Assembly (NCBI GenBank): GCA_013286765.1
Contig: JABDFB010000046.1
Location: 1-17,097 of the forward strand
Source: Deltaproteobacteria bacterium
Lineage (GTDB): Bacteria > Bdellovibrionota > UBA1018
DNA: 17,097 bases
Direction: 5' to 3'
The position numbers and the translations under genes were made by a program. This document shows, one piece after another, positions 13,436 to 17,097 of the stretch; position 1 is the stretch's first letter; every line of letters begins with the position of its first letter. Under the pieces are notes generated by a model. It worked only from the letters and a program-made list of their open reading frames with translations, was not told where the DNA came from and did no database searches.

Positions 13436-13458
13436 GACACATGCCCTTTCGGACACAT
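13436..13458 (+). repeat. short direct repeat GACACAT (two copies, 16 bp apart)
   Basis: GACACAT occurs at 13436-13442 and 13452-13458, just upstream of the candidate -10 box of the large exported protein gene. Closely spaced 7-mers may be binding sites for a regulator or part of an element end. The repeat is short and could be chance. Confidence 0.35.
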
Positions 13459-13461
13459 TTT

Positions 13462-13467
13462 TATAAT
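13462..13467 (+). promoter_or_regulatory. candidate -10 box (TATAAT) of the large exported protein gene
   Basis: A perfect TATAAT lies 35 bp before the ATG at 13502, with no convincing -35 at 16-18 bp. That arrangement suggests an activator-dependent promoter, possibly using the GACACAT repeat. The leader would be about 28 nt with a weak AGG ribosome-binding element 4 nt before the ATG. Confidence 0.35.
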
Positions 13468-13501
13468 GCATTGTTTCACGTTAGTATGATGATTAGGCTA
13501 T

Positions 13502-16500
13502 ATGTTTAAGATCCAATTCCAAATAGACAGTTTTAAGCTTTTTTCTGCAATATTTTTTCTATCTTTATTTCTTATTCTTCCTTCGTTCTGCTTTGCAGGG
13601 GATGTCTTTCCAAACCACTTCAAAGAAATGGTCCGACCGCTCGGCCCGGCTGAAGATACACGGGCCGTAGAAGCGAAAGTTGAGCAGGTGCTCTCTAAAA
13701 TTCTAGAAAGACTTGAGATTCCTTACATAGATGATGAAGGCGACGAAAAAAAGGGGCCTGCTCTACAGACCCGTGGCTTTTTCCATAAGTTACAGGGGAT
13801 TGCAGATCGGCAGAAACCGCCAGGTGCTCAGGTAATGATTGCAGGAGGCGTACTAAGAAGCCTACTCGGTTATATTTATGCAGAAGTGCATAGGGCAAAG
13901 CTAAGGGATAAGACAAAATCCACAATCGATGTCTTAGATGCGATGATCGCTTCTGATAGGCCAATCGAAATTCCGGAAGCATTAGGCATTGGAAGTGACT
14001 TAGACATTTTAATCGTTCCATCCAAAGAAGGTACAAAAACGGACGATGCCCTTAAACACAAAGTTCTTGAATTTATTAATTCTGCGGAGAAAGCGGCATC
14101 GTCGTTGTTTGAGACTAAAGGAAAGCTGAAGTATTCTATTGTTCCTATTGGAGATGTGAAGGACTATTCTGAACAGCTAACGAGAACGACGGCACAGGGT
14201 GGGAGTTCTCTCGATTGGTTGGCTTTTTCAATTGGCGGTGGAAAAATTAAAAATCCGGATCAGTATCCCCATATCTTTCGTCAATTTATTCTAGGTACTT
14301 ACGACTACCTGCCTCCCAGCGCTTCAGCGAAGCAGGGTGATAAAGCCGAAGAATCAGATAAACAAACCATTCGTGGGCTCCGTGCCCTTTTAGAAATTCC
14401 TTTTCTGGAATTATCGGAAGAGGGACAGAAGCAGTTGGAGTCGGAATTAAATAAGCTCTTAGCTAAAATTAAGAGCGGTTATGAACTATCTCCGGAGGCC
14501 ATAGAACAATTTGGTAAAATGATGAGGAACGCTCAGTTTGGTGGAGCTAGGAATCGATTTCGCCTTCCTATTCCTAGGACCCCAGTCGATGCTCTTGCTC
14601 AAGAGGTTTCTCAGGCAATTAAGAAAAACGAAAAAAATCTTTCTCTCATTCCTGAGTTTCTTGATAGCTCAGATCCTTTTCAGAGAGAGGAGAAGTCTGA
14701 CCCCTGCCGTCTGCGAGAAAAAGGACTCTTGATGAAGAAAGAAGATTTTCTTGCCCAATATACAGACAATGGGGTTCTCTATCATGGTACGCCGGAAACG
14801 GATAATTTTCTTGCTATTGTGCGAAATGGACTTGTACGTAGCAGTGAAATTCATGGAAGAGCCGCATTTGGCTCAGGAGCTTATTCCAACTGGAAAAGAC
14901 AAACTGCTGCAGAGTATGGAATTCCCATTCGGCTTGAAGTAAAGAAAGAAGCTCCCCTTAGAATTATAGATTGGAATCAGGTAAAAGATCTAGAGCCTGT
15001 TCGAGAAATGGTTCGACTAGAAAAAAAGCACTCGCCGAACCTAGAATTTCCTTTTCAATATTTGGCCGAGGCTTGTGGCGTTGATTTCATTGTTAATGAA
15101 CACGTCCTCATTCAAAATTCAGGGGCTGTGGAACTTCCTAAGAAAATTGAAGATCTTATACAGTTCAATACAGCATGGGTAGAGAGCCTTGTAAATCAAT
15201 ATAATAAAGATAAGAAGTTATTTTTTCAATTCTATTTCGATTTAGAAGACCAAATACCTCCTATGTTAAAAGCGATCGCTGGTAATGATGCTCTGATCAG
15301 GTTAGCACAGCAGATGGGAAAGAAGGTTCTTCCATCGCCTATGTTGCGAAATCAGGTTCTAGAGTTATTGAGGGACTCGGATATTTCGACTAGAACGAGT
15401 AGTCGAGATTTTAATCTAAAAAGTTCCACCCCTGCTTGGATTAAATATCTTGTAGTGAGAGGAATTGAAGGAGTTTTTACTGTTCTGGAAGACCCTCATA
15501 TACAAATTGAACTATTTAATCTTGAAGTATTTCTTTTGAAAGACTTTTCGTTTCATGCGACAGAATTGCTAGATAGAGTGAAAATCGAGAATCCGGCTGT
15601 GCTTCATGAAATTAAATCTCGAACGCTTAAGGAATTAAGAGACCCAAACTCCTCAAAAAAAAATGAGGCTTGCAGACGCATTCCACTTTCGGTTCTTCAA
15701 GAGGATCCTGAAATTCAAGATGCCGTATTGGATGCTCTTTCTGACAAAAGCCCCTCTGTGCGAAATGCCGCGAGCGCAACGCTCCTAAAATTAGAACCCA
15801 AAGACTTTCGAAAAACTGAGAAATTGGAGGCCCAGCTGTTAGCACCCAAAGGGTTTTCTTTACTCGCTGAAGATGGGAAATGGTTAGTGGCACTAGCTAG
15901 TCACTTCAAACTTCAAAATCCGGCAATCCATATTGCAGTGGCGAATCTGTATGGTTCCTGGACGTATGACGCTAAAGGGACTATTATTCGGGCTCTCGTA
16001 AATTTGAGCCCTAAAGATCCACGCGTAATAGAAATACTCAAGCCCAAATTACTTCGAGACATTCGAGGATTATTTGGTTCTACTCCTCCCCGTTATACGG
16101 CCGCGCTTCATTTGGCTGCCCTATTAGAGATTCAGGATAGGGATTTTCACCTTGAAATGGCGAGGTTATTTGACCATTTTAGCAATCGTAATGTAAATGT
16201 TGAAGATTCTAAGACAACGCTCACTCAGGTGACCGGTGATCTCATTCTGTTAAAGCCCAGAGACGCTCGTGTAGTAAAGAGTCTAAAGGCTTCAATGGAT
16301 AAAATTCTCGATTATGATACTGACTCGGAAGAACTGAATAGTGTGGTAGACCTATTTTTGGGATTCAAAATAGATAATCCTGAACGTCGTCTCAAGGTAA
16401 TCAAGAAAGCACCTCTAAAGAAGCTTTTGCAAGCTTTTCGTGGTCAGGATCTCTCGACACTTGAGCAGAGGACATTCATCAATCGAATCGTTGCAGCTGA

Positions 16501-16876
16501 ATGGACAGCGGAAGAGCTTGAAGAGGAATCCAGCGATACTATCCAGTTTCTTAAAGAAATGAAACCGGACCCAATCATCTATCGTGGTTTGATTGATGGG
16601 CTACGCGGCTATAATTATACTCCGATTGTAGTTAAAAACTTCCTAGGCATGCTTCGAATCCTTGGAAGGCCACAGGACCCTCAGATGGCGTTACAATATG
16701 ATTCGGCTCTAGCCTTGCATTCTCATCCGTCTAAAAACAAAACTTCCGATGGAAATAGTTGCTCTACTCCGGGCCAGGAAAATAAAGAAATGACTCATCT
16801 CCAAGAGTGCATGGGGAAGATTAAAATGGAAATGCCGATGGTCCAAGAGCAACCTATCGACCAACCGCGGCGGTGA
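13502..16876 (+). CDS. large exported protein with NTase-like, PARP-like ADP-ribosyltransferase and HEAT-like regions
   Basis: No full-length family is recognised for this 1124-residue protein. Residues 1-32 are a signal peptide (cleavage after SFCFA). At ~110-175, IAGGVLRSLLG and IGSDLDILIV (D166, D168) resemble the GG-x-x-R and D-x-D motifs of polymerase-beta-like nucleotidyltransferases, with a longer insert than usual. At ~420-550 lies an ART-like module. It has VLYHGTPETDN (H428), NGLVRSS, AAFGSGAY (Y461) and DFIVNEHVLIQN (E533), matching the H-Y-E triad order of PARPs, including the N-E-hydrophobic strand. From ~570 to ~1050 it is mostly helical, with HEAT-like units (DPEIQDAVLDALSDKSPSVRN at ~734-754). 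The C-terminal ~50 residues look disordered. Likely a periplasmic or secreted ADP-ribosylating or AMPylating effector; substrate and activity are inference. Neighbouring genes give no immunity protein. Confidence 0.7.
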   Translation: MFKIQFQIDSFKLFSAIFFLSLFLILPSFCFAGDVFPNHFKEMVRPLGPAEDTRAVEAKVEQVLSKILERLEIPYIDDEGDEKKGPALQTRGFFHKLQGIADRQKPPGAQVMIAGGVLRSLLGYIYAEVHRAKLRDKTKSTIDVLDAMIASDRPIEIPEALGIGSDLDILIVPSKEGTKTDDALKHKVLEFINSAEKAASSLFETKGKLKYSIVPIGDVKDYSEQLTRTTAQGGSSLDWLAFSIGGGKIKNPDQYPHIFRQFILGTYDYLPPSASAKQGDKAEESDKQTIRGLRALLEIPFLELSEEGQKQLESELNKLLAKIKSGYELSPEAIEQFGKMMRNAQFGGARNRFRLPIPRTPVDALAQEVSQAIKKNEKNLSLIPEFLDSSDPFQREEKSDPCRLREKGLLMKKEDFLAQYTDNGVLYHGTPETDNFLAIVRNGLVRSSEIHGRAAFGSGAYSNWKRQTAAEYGIPIRLEVKKEAPLRIIDWNQVKDLEPVREMVRLEKKHSPNLEFPFQYLAEACGVDFIVNEHVLIQNSGAVELPKKIEDLIQFNTAWVESLVNQYNKDKKLFFQFYFDLEDQIPPMLKAIAGNDALIRLAQQMGKKVLPSPMLRNQVLELLRDSDISTRTSSRDFNLKSSTPAWIKYLVVRGIEGVFTVLEDPHIQIELFNLEVFLLKDFSFHATELLDRVKIENPAVLHEIKSRTLKELRDPNSSKKNEACRRIPLSVLQEDPEIQDAVLDALSDKSPSVRNAASATLLKLEPKDFRKTEKLEAQLLAPKGFSLLAEDGKWLVALASHFKLQNPAIHIAVANLYGSWTYDAKGTIIRALVNLSPKDPRVIEILKPKLLRDIRGLFGSTPPRYTAALHLAALLEIQDRDFHLEMARLFDHFSNRNVNVEDSKTTLTQVTGDLILLKPRDARVVKSLKASMDKILDYDTDSEELNSVVDLFLGFKIDNPERRLKVIKKAPLKKLLQAFRGQDLSTLEQRTFINRIVAAEWTAEELEEESSDTIQFLKEMKPDPIIYRGLIDGLRGYNYTPIVVKNFLGMLRILGRPQDPQMALQYDSALALHSHPSKNKTSDGNSCSTPGQENKEMTHLQECMGKIKMEMPMVQEQPIDQPRR

Positions 16877-16898
16877 AAGAGCGTGGTTAATCCACCTT

Positions 16899-17097
16899 CT
16901 AAGGGCCGGCTGGAGTTGCTTCATCAATCAACTCAGCTATATCCAACACCTTAACTTTGTCCTGCATGTCTTTGGATTTAACACCGTCGTTCATCATGGT
17001 CATACAGAATGGACACGATGAGGCGATAATATCTGCGTTCGTCGCTAGAGCCTGTTCAGTTCGAGCAATGTTAATACGCTTACCGATTGTCTCTTCC
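16899..17097 (-). CDS. iron-sulfur protein, CCG-domain (heterodisulfide reductase-like), C-terminal part
   Basis: The minus-strand frame runs from the window edge to TAG at 16899-16901 and gives 65 residues. They match the end of the CCG-domain (Fe-S)-binding oxidoreductases seen next to electron-transfer and fatty-acid oxidation genes: EETIGKRINIARTEQALATN, then ADIIASSCPFCMTMM with the closing CxxC of the CCG motif, then KVKVLDIAELI. The full protein is expected to carry two 4Fe-4S motifs and two CCG domains and act as an electron carrier at the membrane. The start lies outside the window. It converges on the large exported protein gene with a 22-bp gap and no clear terminator. Confidence 0.88.
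   Translation of the reverse strand, partial: EETIGKRINIARTEQALATNADIIASSCPFCMTMMNDGVKSKDMQDKVKVLDIAELIDEATPAGP

Noticed and set aside
13502..13600. Lipobox in the large exported protein (LPSFC)
   Set aside because: Phe directly before Cys does not fit a lipobox; ordinary signal peptidase I cleavage after SFCFA fits better.
16884..16896. Possible bidirectional terminator GTGG-TTAAT-CCAC between the large gene and the iron-sulfur gene
   Set aside because: The stem is only 4 bp and there is no T-run on either strand.
1..17097. CRISPR arrays, rRNA genes, intact insertion sequences, riboswitches
   Set aside because: No regularly spaced repeats, no transposase or integrase gene, no rRNA, and no recognisable riboswitch aptamer were found on reading either strand.

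Overview
The window looks like chromosome from a Gram-negative, free-living or predatory Bdellovibrionota/Oligoflexia-type bacterium. This is an inference from gene content: a SpoVG homologue together with outer-membrane biogenesis genes, several lipoproteins, an outer-membrane beta-barrel protein ending in Phe, a type II citrate synthase and Gram-negative peptidoglycan-salvage genes. No rRNA or marker gene is present to fix the taxon. GC content appears moderate (mid-40s %, by eye), and the genes are densely packed with short gaps and several overlaps.

Layout. 1-432: 3' end of an O-methyltransferase. 462-890: tRNA-Leu(CAG) and tRNA-Gln(TTG), both on the minus strand, separated by a 270-bp stretch holding a stunted 39-codon ORF and a tandem TGTTACCTAT repeat that looks like a mobile-element scar. 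952-4821: a minus-strand run of spoVG, a DUF1844 protein, an inactive-looking M48-like membrane protein, a DM13-like lipoprotein, a four-helix membrane protein with a PilZ-like tail, and an outer-membrane beta-barrel protein. 4842-5999: an exported TPR protein, whose stop codon overlaps that of the convergent citrate synthase gene (5996-7126).

7264-11462 is a peptidoglycan-recycling neighbourhood. It has an M48-like lipoprotein that has lost its zinc ligands, AmgK-type amino-sugar kinase and a MurU-like nucleotidyltransferase in one plus-strand operon, with anmK (anhydro-MurNAc kinase) converging on it with a 19-bp overlap. AnmK makes MurNAc-6-P from anhydroMurNAc, and AmgK plus MurU rebuild UDP-MurNAc from MurNAc. 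The linking phosphatase (MupP type) is not in the window. An LptM/YifL-like lipoprotein gene diverges from anmK, and the two candidate promoters share one TTGACAA -35 box.

11909-16876 looks more accessory. A DUF4143-type AAA ATPase gene sits 4 bp behind a striking double palindrome (27-bp inverted repeat, two AACTATATC-N8-GATATAGTT units). Beyond a repeat-bearing 195-bp gap lies the most unusual gene: a 1124-residue exported protein combining a polymerase-beta-like nucleotidyltransferase motif region, a PARP-like ADP-ribosyltransferase module with an apparent H-Y-E triad (H428, Y461, E533) and a long HEAT-like helical C-terminus. The window ends in the C-terminal part of a CCG-domain iron-sulfur protein on the minus strand.
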